Origin: Chitinophaga tropicalis
GTDB lineage: Bacteria > Bacteroidota > Bacteroidia > Chitinophagales > Chitinophagaceae
Length of the DNA stretch: 64,000 bases
Direction of reading: 5' to 3'
NCBI RefSeq assembly: GCF_009758205.1
Contig: NZ_WRXN01000005.1
Location: 124,001 to 188,000 of the forward strand
The position numbers and the translations under genes are program-made. The notes beneath the pieces are model-generated. The model made no database searches and was not told where the DNA came from. It saw nothing but the letters and a program-made list of their open reading frames with translations. The first letter of the stretch is position 1; each line of letters starts with the position of its first letter. Positions 1 through 8,372 of the stretch are shown here, one piece after another.

Positions 1-1
1 A

Positions 2-1282
2 CTGTTATCCCTGAAGCTTGCTCCTGCTATTCTCTGTATGCCGCTTATTCTCGGATTACTGGCAGGTAGTTATCCGGCATGGGTACTGGCCCGTTTCAGG
101 CCTGTGGAGGTCTTAAAAGGGCAATTCAGATCGTCCGGCAGCGGCGTTATACTCAGGAAGGCCCTGGTGGTAATACAGTTCAGTTTATCTGTTGCCCTGA
201 TTGCCGGTACGGCTATCGTATATTCACAACTGAAGCATCTGAGGTCACATACACTGGGATTCCGGCAGGACCAGATGCTGGTCATAAACTACGCTGGCGA
301 TAATAAGGTAAACCAGTCGATAGATGCTGTTAAAGCAGCATTAGCAAGGAATCCTGCTGTGCAATCCATTACCGCTTCAAGAGCTGTTCCAGGCGATTTC
401 TTTCCTAATGCCAGCACACTTGTTGAATTGCGTAACGGCGATATGAAAGTAGAGACCCCGGCGTTGTATGAAATAGATTATGATTTCATACCTGCCTATG
501 AAATGAAAATGGCGGCAGGCAGGGCTTACTCCCGCGACTTCCCATCAGATGTTGAGCAATCACTTCTGTTGAACGAAGCCGCTGCAAAGTTATACGGCTA
601 TGCCAACCCGGAAGATATCATCGGAAAACGTTTTGAGCAATGGGGCCGTAAGGGCCAGGTAATAGGTATTGTAAAGGATTTCAATTATCAGTCGCTGCAT
701 AAGAAAGTAGAACCTCTTGTTATCAGGATGGCTCCTTCATATGTATTGAACAAGATATCACTTCGTATAAAGACTGATAATCTGCCTCAGACAATAAAAG
801 AACTTGAGAAGACCTGGAGCAGTTTGGCGCCTCATCGTCCGTTTCTTTATACGTTCCTGGACCAGGCCTTCAATCTGCAATATAAACAGGATGAGCACTT
901 CGGTGAATTGTTTGCAGCCTTTGCTGCTCTCACTATCTTTATTGCCTGCCTGGGCCTGTTTGGACTGGCTACCTATGCAACGGAGCAAAGGGTAAAAGAG
1001 ATCGGTATCCGCAAAGTATTAGGTGCTTCCGTTAGCAGCATTATCAGCTTGTTGTCGTCAGATTTTATCAGGCTGGTGCTGATAGCTATTGTTATTGCCA
1101 CACCTGCGGTATGGTGGGCTATGCAGCAATGGCTGCAGAGTTATGCCTACAGGATAGAGATACAATGGTGGATGATAGGGCTGGCAGGTATACTGGCAGT
1201 GATCACCGCTATGATAACGGTCAGTTTCCTGGCAATGAAAGCGGCGTTTATGAACCCTATAAAAGCATTGAAAACAGAATAA
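2..1282 (+). CDS. FtsX/MacB-type ABC transporter permease, 5' end missing
   Basis: The reading frame is already open at base 2, so the gene starts outside the window and only its C-terminal ~426 residues are seen. The visible part has a transmembrane segment with the NPIxALK-like motif variant RPVEVLKG, then a second transmembrane segment, a large periplasmic MacB-type domain, and three closing transmembrane helices. The segment ATEQRVKEIGIRKVLGAS is the classic FtsX core signature, and the protein ends NPIKALKTE. This matches the second half of the ~800-residue duplicated permeases common in Bacteroidota, which work with a separate ATPase in lipoprotein or antimicrobial export; the substrate cannot be told. 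The gene ends at a hairpin terminator shared with the convergent HxlR gene. Confidence 0.9.
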   Translation: MLSLKLAPAILCMPLILGLLAGSYPAWVLARFRPVEVLKGQFRSSGSGVILRKALVVIQFSLSVALIAGTAIVYSQLKHLRSHTLGFRQDQMLVINYAGDNKVNQSIDAVKAALARNPAVQSITASRAVPGDFFPNASTLVELRNGDMKVETPALYEIDYDFIPAYEMKMAAGRAYSRDFPSDVEQSLLLNEAAAKLYGYANPEDIIGKRFEQWGRKGQVIGIVKDFNYQSLHKKVEPLVIRMAPSYVLNKISLRIKTDNLPQTIKELEKTWSSLAPHRPFLYTFLDQAFNLQYKQDEHFGELFAAFAALTIFIACLGLFGLATYATEQRVKEIGIRKVLGASVSSIISLLSSDFIRLVLIAIVIATPAVWWAMQQWLQSYAYRIEIQWWMIGLAGILAVITAMITVSFLAMKAAFMNPIKALKTE

Positions 1283-1285
1283 AGA

Positions 1286-1315
1286 AAAAGGCGGCCTGTT
1301 TTATGGCCGCCTTTT
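1286..1315. terminator. Bidirectional terminator between permease and HxlR gene
   Basis: An 11-bp stem (AAAAGGCGGCC with GGCCGCCTTTT) with an 8-nt loop. A-runs on the left and T-runs on the right let it serve both convergent genes. It overlaps the stop codon of the HxlR gene. Confidence 0.8.
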
Positions 1316-1679
1316 ATTTATACAAATGCTGGTCTTTAATATAATCAATACCATTCTCTTTCAGATAACTGACACCATACCCGCTCAGAAATTCAAATAA
1401 TGGTGTGAAGGACCTTCCTTTTTCAGTCAGGTTATATTGCACTCTGAGGGGTTTCAATGAAAGTACTTTCTTCTCTATCAGCTGATCTCTTTCCAGCTCT
1501 TTCAGCTGCTGTACCAACATCTTCTCAGACACACCGGGTAAGTTGTCCCTGATCTCACTGAATCCTCTGTCTTTGAAAATGTTCAGGTGAGATAAGATAA
1601 GTATCTTCCATTTCCCTCCTATAAAGCTGAGCGTTACATCAACCGGACAGGTATAAGTTTTATTGTTTAATCTGATCAT
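1314..1679 (-). CDS. HxlR-family winged-helix transcriptional regulator
   Basis: This 121-residue protein has the size and motifs of HxlR/MarR-like regulators. CPVDVTLSFIGGKWKILIL is the family N-terminal signature (Cys followed by GGKWK), then a winged helix with the EKMLVQQLKELERDQLIEK recognition region, ending in a short dimerisation helix. Such proteins often sense redox or electrophile stress through the N-terminal Cys, here in NKTYTCPVD. It is divergent from the truncated haemoglobin gene with only 70 bp between starts, so it may control both itself and the globin. A CTTAC-N6-GTAAG inverted repeat lies directly upstream of its start. The family call is firm; the target is inferred. Confidence 0.9.
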   Translation of the reverse strand: MIRLNNKTYTCPVDVTLSFIGGKWKILILSHLNIFKDRGFSEIRDNLPGVSEKMLVQQLKELERDQLIEKKVLSLKPLRVQYNLTEKGRSFTPLFEFLSGYGVSYLKENGIDYIKDQHLYK

Positions 1680-1684
1680 GTGGC

Positions 1685-1700
1685 CTTACTTTTAGGTAAG
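1685..1700. promoter_or_regulatory. Candidate HxlR operator
   Basis: CTTAC-TTTTAG-GTAAG is a perfect 5-bp inverted repeat with a 6-bp spacer. It sits 6 bp upstream of the HxlR start codon and ~50 bp upstream of the divergent globin start. HxlR-type dimers typically bind such short palindromes beside their own gene. Binding is inferred. Confidence 0.4.
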
Positions 1701-1749
1701 TTCTTGCGTGTGCAGGTAAATTATATCAAATTCGCCTGAAAGTTATAAT

Positions 1750-2223
1750 ATGAGTAATATACCTACGTTGTACGAATGGGCTGGTGGCATGCCGGCGTTT
1801 GAAAAGTTAACTGATCTTTTTTATGCTAAAGTTTTGCAGGACCCGTTACTTGAACCTGTCTTTAAACATATGTCCAAAGAGCATCAGCTGCATGTTGCGC
1901 ATTTTATAGCTGAAGTTTTTGGAGGGCCTGCGTTTTACAGTACGCACGAAGGTAGCCATTTCCGGATGATACAAAAGCATATTGGTAAACACCTGACGGA
2001 AGCGCATCGTCAACAATGGGTTAAACTACTTATCGAAACTTCTGATGAAATAGGACTGCCTGATGATCCTGAATTCAGATCTGCCTTTGTTGCTTATCTG
2101 GAATGGGGAACGAGGATTGCAGTGCTTAACTCTAACCTGGAAGAAGTACCTTTTAATCCTGATGAGCCGATGCCTAAATGGGGCTGGGGGGTGCCTGGCC
2201 GGCCGTATTTGCCGGAGGAGTAG
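1750..2223 (+). CDS. Group II truncated haemoglobin
   Basis: The 157-residue protein matches the 2-on-2 globin fold of the TrHb2 group. The N-terminal part carries FEKLTDLFYAKVLQDPLLEPVF, a typical A-B/E helix pattern split around residues 18-38, followed by GGPAFYS and MIQKHIGKHL. His77 is the probable proximal haem ligand and Trp90 the likely conserved G8 Trp. Group II globins bind O2, NO or peroxide and are linked to oxidative and nitrosative stress. No membrane or export signal is present, so it is cytoplasmic. It is divergent from an HxlR regulator, suggesting stress-responsive control. The C-terminal tail is Pro- and Trp-rich (PKWGWGVPGRPYLPEE), which is common in Bacteroidota members. 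Confidence 0.9.
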   Translation: MSNIPTLYEWAGGMPAFEKLTDLFYAKVLQDPLLEPVFKHMSKEHQLHVAHFIAEVFGGPAFYSTHEGSHFRMIQKHIGKHLTEAHRQQWVKLLIETSDEIGLPDDPEFRSAFVAYLEWGTRIAVLNSNLEEVPFNPDEPMPKWGWGVPGRPYLPEE

Positions 2224-2376
2224 GTATAAATTATCGACAAAACACCTGGACATTATCTCCACATCAAGTCCACCTTTACTCCACTGTTACTATATCGATA
2301 GTAGTACTATCCTTGTAGGTAACACCCTCTTTACAGGCACTAAACCTGATCCGCCATTCCTTACTTCAGGGCACAA

Positions 2377-2404
2377 AAAAGGCGATTCTTTCGAATCGCC
2401 TTTT
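2377..2404. terminator. Terminator after tRNA-His
   Basis: A 12-bp perfect stem (AAAAGGCGATTC with GAATCGCCTTTT) and a TTTC loop. On the minus strand it is followed by a T-run and lies 9 bp past the tRNA-His 3' end, so it probably ends that transcript. It could also end read-through from the globin gene on the plus strand. Confidence 0.75.
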
Positions 2405-2412
2405 GTATTTTG

Positions 2413-2487
2413 GGTGATTGAAGGGTTTCGAACCCTCGACCCTCAGAACCACAATCTGATGCTCTAACCAACTGAGCTACAACCACC
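2413..2487 (-). tRNA. tRNA-His(GTG)
   Basis: The minus strand folds as a full cloverleaf. The 7-bp acceptor stem is GTGGTTG with CAATCAC (one G-T pair). An extra 5' G (position 2487) faces C73 (2413), the identity mark of bacterial tRNA-His. The D arm is GCTCAGTTGGTTAGAGC, the anticodon stem TCAGA/TCTGA has loop TTGTGGT, and the anticodon GTG is complementary to 2450-2452. The T arm carries TTCGAAA. The 3' CCA is not encoded. Confidence 0.95.
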
Positions 2488-2580
2488 GTTTGTTTTGATT
2501 GGGATGCAAAGATAACAAAATACATTTTCAATTTCCAAATTTTTTCACATTTCTTTGCTTACTTTTTTTAATATAAGATT

Positions 2581-3117
2581 ATGTCATTGTATCTCATTCC
2601 TTTCCTGGCAGCCCTTTTAGGTTGGCTTACCAACAAAATAACCATTAGCATGCTTTTCCGTACCCTCGCCGGAAAGCAGCAGCAGCTTGCAAACCAGATC
2701 GGTAAGCTGGCGGCAGAACAATTTGACTTAAGCACACAATTAACTTCGGAGGAGAAGATCAAAAGTATGATCCCTCTGGTGGAGGCACAGATGGATATTT
2801 TTTTGAGAGAAAAGCTTCCTGAAGCCATGCCGGTTTTCAAGATGTTTATAGGCGACAGCACTATTCAACAGGTAAAGAAAGTCCTTGTTGCAGAATTGGA
2901 TAAGATCTTTCCTGAGCTGATCAGCCAATATCTTGATGACCTGGACCTCTCTCCTATTATCAGTCAGAAAATAGCGGCTATTTCCATCCCCACATTAAAA
3001 AAACATATATATAGTACCTATGGCGGGCAATTGCGGCTCATGGAGCTTGCTGCGGCCGGTCTGGGACTGCTGACAGGGCTGCTGCAATTCTTCCTTGCCC
3101 TACAACATGCAGCATAA
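2581..3117 (+). CDS. DUF445-family membrane-anchored protein
   Basis: This 178-residue protein starts with a hydrophobic segment containing LGWLTNKITISMLF, the hallmark N-terminus of DUF445 (YheB-like) proteins, where a GW-TN motif is followed by an amphipathic helix. A long helical middle part (about residues 35-150) follows, then a second hydrophobic helix near the C-terminus (LMELAAAGLGLLTGLLQFFL). The two ends probably sit in the membrane with the helical part exposed. It stands alone between tRNA-His and an outer-membrane receptor gene. The family's function is not established and none is assigned here. Confidence 0.75.
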   Translation: MSLYLIPFLAALLGWLTNKITISMLFRTLAGKQQQLANQIGKLAAEQFDLSTQLTSEEKIKSMIPLVEAQMDIFLREKLPEAMPVFKMFIGDSTIQQVKKVLVAELDKIFPELISQYLDDLDLSPIISQKIAAISIPTLKKHIYSTYGGQLRLMELAAAGLGLLTGLLQFFLALQHAA

Positions 3118-3157
3118 CCACTCATCACAAATGAGAATGCTTTACATATGAGTTGGA

Positions 3158-3165
3158 TATTTTTG
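3158..3165 (+). promoter_or_regulatory. -7 promoter element (TAnnTTTG) for the beta-barrel receptor
   Basis: TATTTTTG matches the Bacteroidota -7 consensus and lies 28 bp before the start codon at 3193. No clear TTG at the -33 position is seen. Confidence 0.4.
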
Positions 3166-3192
3166 TTATGGTCTCAACAATAATATCCCATC

Positions 3193-5670
3193 ATGCGGCA
3201 ACGTCTGTTACTGATAGCAGCGCTCCTTAGCGTAAGCTTTGTCTCTATCGCCCAAACTGGCAACGCCCAGGCAAAACTGGTAGGCAAAGCCCTGGACGCC
3301 GGCACCGGCAAACCGGTGGAATATGCTTCGGTAGTATTGCTCAACCAGGAAGATTCTTCCATCGTCAAAGGTATGTATACCGGGCCTGAGGGAGATTTCT
3401 CCTTCCCTTCCATCCTTCCCGGCACTTATGTTCTCCGTATTACCTTCATGGGCTATGATAAACTGCTGAAACCTGTAAAGGTTGTTCCGGGGAAAGCATT
3501 GCAGTTTGCCGGTACCGTACGGCTTCAGCCCGCAGGCAAGGTGCTGGCCACTGTTGAGATAAAATCAGAAAAACCGGCTTTCTCCATGCAGATAGACCGA
3601 CAGGTATTTGACGCCGGCAGTATGATCACGGCCGACGGGGGCACCGGCACTGATGTGCTGAAAAATATTCCCAGTGTAGATGTAGATATAGATGATAATA
3701 TCACTCTCCGCGGAAAGAGTGTAACCATCTACGTTGATGGTAAGCCATCTCCGTTTGGCGATGCTAAAACGGCACTGCAGATGATACCTGCAGAAACGAT
3801 AGACAGAGTGGAGGTGATCAACAACCCATCCGCCAAGTTTGAAGCCAATGGCGGTGGAGGCATTATCAACATCGTTCTCAAAAAAGATAAGGCCATAGGG
3901 TATAATGTGATGTTCAATGCGGGCGTTGCCACCCGCGGACAACTAAACGGTACGGCCAATGCCAGTCTGCGACTCCGTAAGTTTAATTTCTTCGCAAACT
4001 ACAACGGCCGGTATGACAGCCAGACAGGTTATGGATACAGTCGCCGGCAAAACCTCATTGCCGACACCAGCGATACCTGGTTCTTTACCCAGGATAGCAG
4101 GAACAGGAATAGCAACCGGTCAAACGGCGGGCGTATAGGATTAGATTACTATCTTGATGATTATAATACTTTTACCGTTTCCGAAGGACTGGCGCTCAGC
4201 TCGGGTAACAGCAGTGATAACATACTGCTGAACTACCTGGACCAGCATCAGCTGCCCATCAGGGAAGGGACACGTAACAACAGCAGCAGCTATCGCAATC
4301 CCAACAACAACACCAGCCTGAATTTCCGCCATACCACAGACAGGCAGAATGAAGAATTGACGGCGTATATCAGCTATAGTAACAACAGGGGCAATAACAA
4401 CAGTAATTATAATACAGCGAACCATTTTCCTGATAGTACCCGGGATTATATTGACAAGCAACGCAACAGGGGCATTTCTCAGAATAAGTTCTGGAACATA
4501 CAGACAGACTATACCACGCCTGTGGGCAAAAAGGGAAAATTCGAAACGGGGGCTAAAGTGACCCTCCGTGATAATAACAACGATTATAATGCGCAGGTCT
4601 TTAACCGCAACAGCCAGGAATTTGAGACCAGCAATCTGCTTTCCAATACCTATTTCTATAAGGAGGATATTTACGGGGGATATGTCAATTTCGCCAATGC
4701 GATAGGCAATCTTGGTTACCAGGTAGGTGTCAGGGCAGAACAGGCTCATCTCCAGGGATTTTCATTCACCAAGGACACTTCGGTAAACAACCGTTTCTTT
4801 AATGTGTTTCCCAGTGTGTTTCTGAAATACAACCTGCCTCATAATGAGAACCAGAGCCTGATCTTCAACTATTCTACCCGTATAGACAGGCCGGGATTTG
4901 ATCAGCTTCTACCCTATATCAATAATTCGGACCCGCAGAATATACGTGCCGGTAACCCGGAGCTGCAGCCATCCCTGACGCATAAGTTTGAGGTGAATTA
5001 TTCGCGGTATTTCCCGGGCTCCAGGGATTATCTGAACACGGGGGTATACTATTCCCAGGCCAATGATGATATAGACCGTATAAGCCTCCTGGACACCACT
5101 ACGGGCGTTACGACGACCAGGCCTATGAACCTGGCTACTGATAAGGACTGGGGAGCCAATTTCACTTATAATATGCATATCCTGAAGAGCTGGAATGTGA
5201 GTGCCAACCTGAACATGGAATACAGCAAGCTGATGGGGGCCAGTATAAGTAATGAGTATGTGTCTTACGGTCTTAATGTCAATTCCAATCTGCGTCTGCC
5301 GGCCCGTTTCAATGTGCAGCTGAACGGGCATTACCGTTCTCCGCGGGTACAGCCCCAGGGGACATTCAAGGCAATGAATGGCGTAGACCTGGGCGTTCGT
5401 AAGGAAATGCTGAAAAACAATGCTTTAGCAATCTCTCTGAATATCTCCGATATCCTGAACACCCAGGATTTCAGCTCTCATTATGAAACGGATGCCTTTA
5501 TACAGGATTATACCCGTAAAAGGACTACCCGTTTCATCCGGTTGAACATACGTTACCGTTTCGGGAAAATGGACCCTGATCTGTTCAAAAGGAAGAAAAA
5601 ACACGATGAGCCTGAAGAAGAGCCTGATAATAAGGACGGGGATAAGAAACCTGCGGATGCCCGTCTATGA
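3193..5670 (+). CDS. Outer-membrane beta-barrel protein of the TonB-receptor type (carboxypeptidase-regulatory-like N-terminus)
   Basis: This 825-residue protein has a signal peptide (MRQRLLLIAALLSVSFVSIAQ), a carboxypeptidase-regulatory-like beta-sandwich (about residues 27-115, with VGKALDAGTGKPVEYASVVL), a plug domain (about 125-235, with GGTGTDVLKNIPSVDVD and NNPSAKFEANGGGGIINIVLK) and a long Asn-rich barrel ending in an aromatic strand (FIRLNIRYRFGK). Members with this layout are usually called outer membrane beta-barrel family proteins in Bacteroidota. The last ~30 residues are highly charged (KRKKKHDEPEEEPD), an odd extension past the usual barrel end. No SusD partner follows. The ligand is unknown. 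The gene overlaps the convergent pcm gene by 6 bp at the stop codons. Confidence 0.88.
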   Translation: MRQRLLLIAALLSVSFVSIAQTGNAQAKLVGKALDAGTGKPVEYASVVLLNQEDSSIVKGMYTGPEGDFSFPSILPGTYVLRITFMGYDKLLKPVKVVPGKALQFAGTVRLQPAGKVLATVEIKSEKPAFSMQIDRQVFDAGSMITADGGTGTDVLKNIPSVDVDIDDNITLRGKSVTIYVDGKPSPFGDAKTALQMIPAETIDRVEVINNPSAKFEANGGGGIINIVLKKDKAIGYNVMFNAGVATRGQLNGTANASLRLRKFNFFANYNGRYDSQTGYGYSRRQNLIADTSDTWFFTQDSRNRNSNRSNGGRIGLDYYLDDYNTFTVSEGLALSSGNSSDNILLNYLDQHQLPIREGTRNNSSSYRNPNNNTSLNFRHTTDRQNEELTAYISYSNNRGNNNSNYNTANHFPDSTRDYIDKQRNRGISQNKFWNIQTDYTTPVGKKGKFETGAKVTLRDNNNDYNAQVFNRNSQEFETSNLLSNTYFYKEDIYGGYVNFANAIGNLGYQVGVRAEQAHLQGFSFTKDTSVNNRFFNVFPSVFLKYNLPHNENQSLIFNYSTRIDRPGFDQLLPYINNSDPQNIRAGNPELQPSLTHKFEVNYSRYFPGSRDYLNTGVYYSQANDDIDRISLLDTTTGVTTTRPMNLATDKDWGANFTYNMHILKSWNVSANLNMEYSKLMGASISNEYVSYGLNVNSNLRLPARFNVQLNGHYRSPRVQPQGTFKAMNGVDLGVRKEMLKNNALAISLNISDILNTQDFSSHYETDAFIQDYTRKRTTRFIRLNIRYRFGKMDPDLFKRKKKHDEPEEEPDNKDGDKKPADARL

Positions 5671-6321
5671 CCTTTTGCCGGCCAGCATGGGCACAAAAGA
5701 GAAATTATCGAACATTTCCTGGTCGTATTCGGTCTCGCCCAGCTTGGTGATGCGCAGCATGCGCTGTACTTCCTGTCCGCCGACGGGGATCACCATTTTT
5801 CCTCCGACTTTCAGCTGCTGTAACAGCTTTTCGGGGATCTGGGGAGCTGCGGCTGTAACCAGGATCTTATCAAAGGGCGCGTAGGTGGGGAGCCCTTCGT
5901 AACCGTCTCCGTAAAAGAAGCGGATGGTGGGGTACCTGGATTTAAAGGGGAATTGCTTTACCAGGTCAAAAAGTTTCTTCTGACGCTCGATGGTAAATAC
6001 ATTGACTTTCAGCTCTGCCAGTACACATGCCTGGTAAGCACTGCCGGTACCTATTTCAAGTACCTTTTCAAAAGGTTTTAACTCCAATAACTGCGACTGA
6101 TAGGCCACGGTGTAGGGCTGGGAAATGGTCTGCCCCTCTCCTATGGGAAATGCCCTGTCTTCGTACGCTATACCTTCAAAAGCTGTATCCAGGAAGTAGT
6201 GCCGTGGAATGTTGTTGATAGCCGTTAATACATTTTCGTCCGTAATGCCTTTTTGCCGGATACTGTCTACCAGTTGCTTGCGTAATCCCTTTTGTTTATA
6301 AGAATCTTCGTACCTCCTCAT
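5665..6321 (-). CDS. pcm: Protein-L-isoaspartate O-methyltransferase
   Basis: This SAM-dependent enzyme methylates L-isoaspartyl residues in damaged proteins as the first step of their repair. The 218-residue reading shows the family motifs in order: NIPRHYFLD, the GQTISQPYTVAYQ active-site loop, the SAM-binding VLEIGTGSAYQACVLA, the acidic IER, and VGGKMVIPVGG near the end. I chose ATG 6321 (MRRYEDSYKQKG) over the upstream in-frame ATG at 6348. The longer form would add nine residues that are not typical, and a good promoter (CAA 6353-6355 and CAAAATTA 6327-6334 on the plus strand) lies between the two. The gene is convergent with the barrel protein and overlaps its end by 6 bp. Confidence 0.93.
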   Translation of the reverse strand: MRRYEDSYKQKGLRKQLVDSIRQKGITDENVLTAINNIPRHYFLDTAFEGIAYEDRAFPIGEGQTISQPYTVAYQSQLLELKPFEKVLEIGTGSAYQACVLAELKVNVFTIERQKKLFDLVKQFPFKSRYPTIRFFYGDGYEGLPTYAPFDKILVTAAAPQIPEKLLQQLKVGGKMVIPVGGQEVQRMLRITKLGETEYDQEMFDNFSFVPMLAGKRS

Positions 6322-6326
6322 AAGCG

Positions 6327-6355
6327 CAAAATTAACCAATACCCCCAATTTTCAA
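6327..6355 (-). promoter_or_regulatory. Promoter of pcm
   Basis: On the minus strand TTG, 18 bp, then TAATTTTG matches the Bacteroidota -33/-7 consensus closely. The -7 box ends 5 bp before ATG 6321, so the transcript should be leaderless or nearly so. Confidence 0.55.
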
Positions 6356-6412
6356 TAAGGTGTGGAATACTTCTATTTATCAACATCAGGAAGAATTCAG
6401 GTTGAAAATTCC

Positions 6413-6505
6413 ACTGGATATAGTATCGGGTGATGCTCTTCTTTAAATTTCTTTTTTGATGGATCACCTTTTTTAGAGCTAAAAAATCCTACTGGATATA
6501 GTATC
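6413..6505. repeat. Pair of 15-bp direct repeats in the pcm / phosphomutase spacer
   Basis: ACTGGATATAGTATC occurs exactly at 6413-6427 and again at 6491-6505, 78 bp apart. In both copies it is followed by a similar GATG-CT-rich tail. The spacer between pcm and the phosphomutase gene (6322-6594) holds nothing else recognisable except the pcm promoter. The role is unknown; a regulator site pair or a duplication scar would fit. Confidence 0.6.
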
Positions 6506-6594
6506 AAATGATGAGCTTTTTATTTATTCCAGATTTTTAGCTTTATTTTACAACCTTGTTTCTGATAAACTAGAAGACAAACCCAAATAGTTCT

Positions 6595-8319
6595 ATGGAG
6601 AAAAACATTGAAAGTAAGGTATCACAGTGGCTTGATGGCCAGTTTGACGCAGACACCATCGCTGCGGTCAAAAAATTGCAGCAGGAGAACCCCGATGAAC
6701 TGGCGGACGCATTCTACCGCAACCTGGAATTTGGTACCGGTGGCCTTCGCGGCATTATGGGCGTTGGTACAAACCGTATGAATAAATACACCGTGGGAAT
6801 GGCTACCCAGGGCTTCGCTAACTACCTGAAGCAGGCGTTTCAGGGCGAGATCAAGCTGGCCATTGCCCATGACAGCCGCAACAATAGCCGTTATTTCGCT
6901 GAAGTGGCTGCTAATGTACTGGCTGCCAATGGTATTAAAGTATATCTTTTCGAAAGCCTCCGTCCTACGCCGGAGCTGTCGTTCACTATCCGTCACCTGG
7001 GCTGCCAGGGCGGTATCGTATTGACTGCCTCTCATAATCCTAAAGAATATAACGGTTATAAGGCTTACTGGAATGACGGCGCCCAGCTGGTGCCTCCGCA
7101 CGACAAGAACGTGATCCAGGAAGTGGAGAAAATAGCCGGTGTTGACGAAGTGAAATGGTCCGGCGGTGAAGCCAACATCATCTCTATCGGTAAAGAGGTG
7201 GATGAAGCTTACCTGCAGGTGCTTAAAGAACTGAGCATCCAGCCGGATGTGATTGCTGCCCAGCATGATATGAAGATCGTTTACACCCCTATCCACGGTA
7301 CCGGCATCACCCTGGTCCCTGAGATACTGAAACGCTATGGCTTCACCAACGTACATGTTGTGGAAGAGCAGTCTACCCCGGACGGTAACTTCCCCACAGT
7401 AGTGTACCCTAACCCGGAAGAGTCTGAGGCAATGAGCATCGGCCTGAAAAAAGCCAAAGAACTGGACGCTGCTATCCTTCTTGGAACAGACCCCGACTCT
7501 GACCGTGTAGGCATCGCAGTAAAAGACCTGAAAGGAGAATGGATACTCCTGAACGGTAACCAGACCGCTGTACTGCTCTTTAACTATATTATAGAAGGCC
7601 GCCGCCAGAAAGGCCTGGCAGGAGCTACAGATTATGTATGTAAGACTGTGGTAACTTCAGACCTGATAGACGTATTTGCTGCCCGTAATAACGTGAATTG
7701 CTATAATGTACTGACCGGTTTTAAATGGATAGCAGACCTGATCCGCAAGAAAGAAGGCTCCGAGAAGTTCATCTGTGGCGGAGAAGAGTCTTACGGTTAT
7801 ATGATAGGCGATAAAGTACGTGATAAAGATGCTATTGCTTCTGTAGCTCTGATCTGCGAAATGGCGGCGTATGCCCTCAGCCAGGGCCGATCTCTGTACG
7901 AGCAGCTGATCGATATCTATGTGAAATATGGTTATTATAAGGAAAACCTTATCTCCATCACCAAAAAAGGTATGAAAGGTGCAGACGAAATAGCTGAGAT
8001 GATGCGTGGTTACAGGGCAAATCCGCCTGCTACCATCAACGGCTCTAAAGTAGTTACCTTATACGACTATGAACTGAAACAGGTGACAGATCTGAAGACA
8101 GGCAAGGTACAACCGATAGACCTGCCTAAATCCAATGTACTGCAGTTTGTACTGGAAGATGGCAGCAAGATCTCCGCCCGTCCTTCCGGCACTGAGCCTA
8201 AGATCAAATTCTACTTCAGCGTGAACCAGCCACTGGAAAGCGCCGCTGGATTTGATGCAGCTACCAAAGCCCTGGACCAGCGTATACAGCAGATCATCCA
8301 GGATATGAAACTGAAATAA
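6595..8319 (+). CDS. Phospho-sugar mutase (phosphoglucomutase/phosphomannomutase family)
   Basis: The 574-residue enzyme interconverts hexose 1- and 6-phosphates (glucose and/or mannose) through a phosphoserine, feeding sugar-nucleotide synthesis. All four family signatures are visible: the phosphoserine loop TASHNPKEYNGYK (Ser146), the Mg-binding loop DPDSDR (Asp299, 301, 303), the sugar-binding loop GEESYGY (396-402), and the phosphate-binding RPSGTEPKIKFY near residue 535. Its length fits the long bacterial PgcA/yeast-PGM2-like branch rather than GlmM. It appears monocistronic and is followed by a strong terminator. Which sugar is preferred cannot be read from the sequence. Confidence 0.93.
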   Translation: MEKNIESKVSQWLDGQFDADTIAAVKKLQQENPDELADAFYRNLEFGTGGLRGIMGVGTNRMNKYTVGMATQGFANYLKQAFQGEIKLAIAHDSRNNSRYFAEVAANVLAANGIKVYLFESLRPTPELSFTIRHLGCQGGIVLTASHNPKEYNGYKAYWNDGAQLVPPHDKNVIQEVEKIAGVDEVKWSGGEANIISIGKEVDEAYLQVLKELSIQPDVIAAQHDMKIVYTPIHGTGITLVPEILKRYGFTNVHVVEEQSTPDGNFPTVVYPNPEESEAMSIGLKKAKELDAAILLGTDPDSDRVGIAVKDLKGEWILLNGNQTAVLLFNYIIEGRRQKGLAGATDYVCKTVVTSDLIDVFAARNNVNCYNVLTGFKWIADLIRKKEGSEKFICGGEESYGYMIGDKVRDKDAIASVALICEMAAYALSQGRSLYEQLIDIYVKYGYYKENLISITKKGMKGADEIAEMMRGYRANPPATINGSKVVTLYDYELKQVTDLKTGKVQPIDLPKSNVLQFVLEDGSKISARPSGTEPKIKFYFSVNQPLESAAGFDAATKALDQRIQQIIQDMKLK

Positions 8320-8341
8320 GGAACTATGTGAGAATTTATAG

Positions 8342-8371
8342 TCCCGGTACCAGCGTACCGGGATTTTTTTT
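8342..8371 (+). terminator. Terminator of the phosphomutase gene
   Basis: A perfect 9-bp stem (TCCCGGTAC with GTACCGGGA), loop CAGC, then eight T. It abuts the stop codon of the convergent phosphoribosyltransferase gene. Confidence 0.85.
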
Positions 8372-8372
8372 G

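Noticed and set aside
2063-2467. Plus-strand open frame overlapping the globin gene end, the terminator and tRNA-His
   Set aside because: It lies in another frame of the globin gene and its end is antisense tRNA sequence; no coding pattern.
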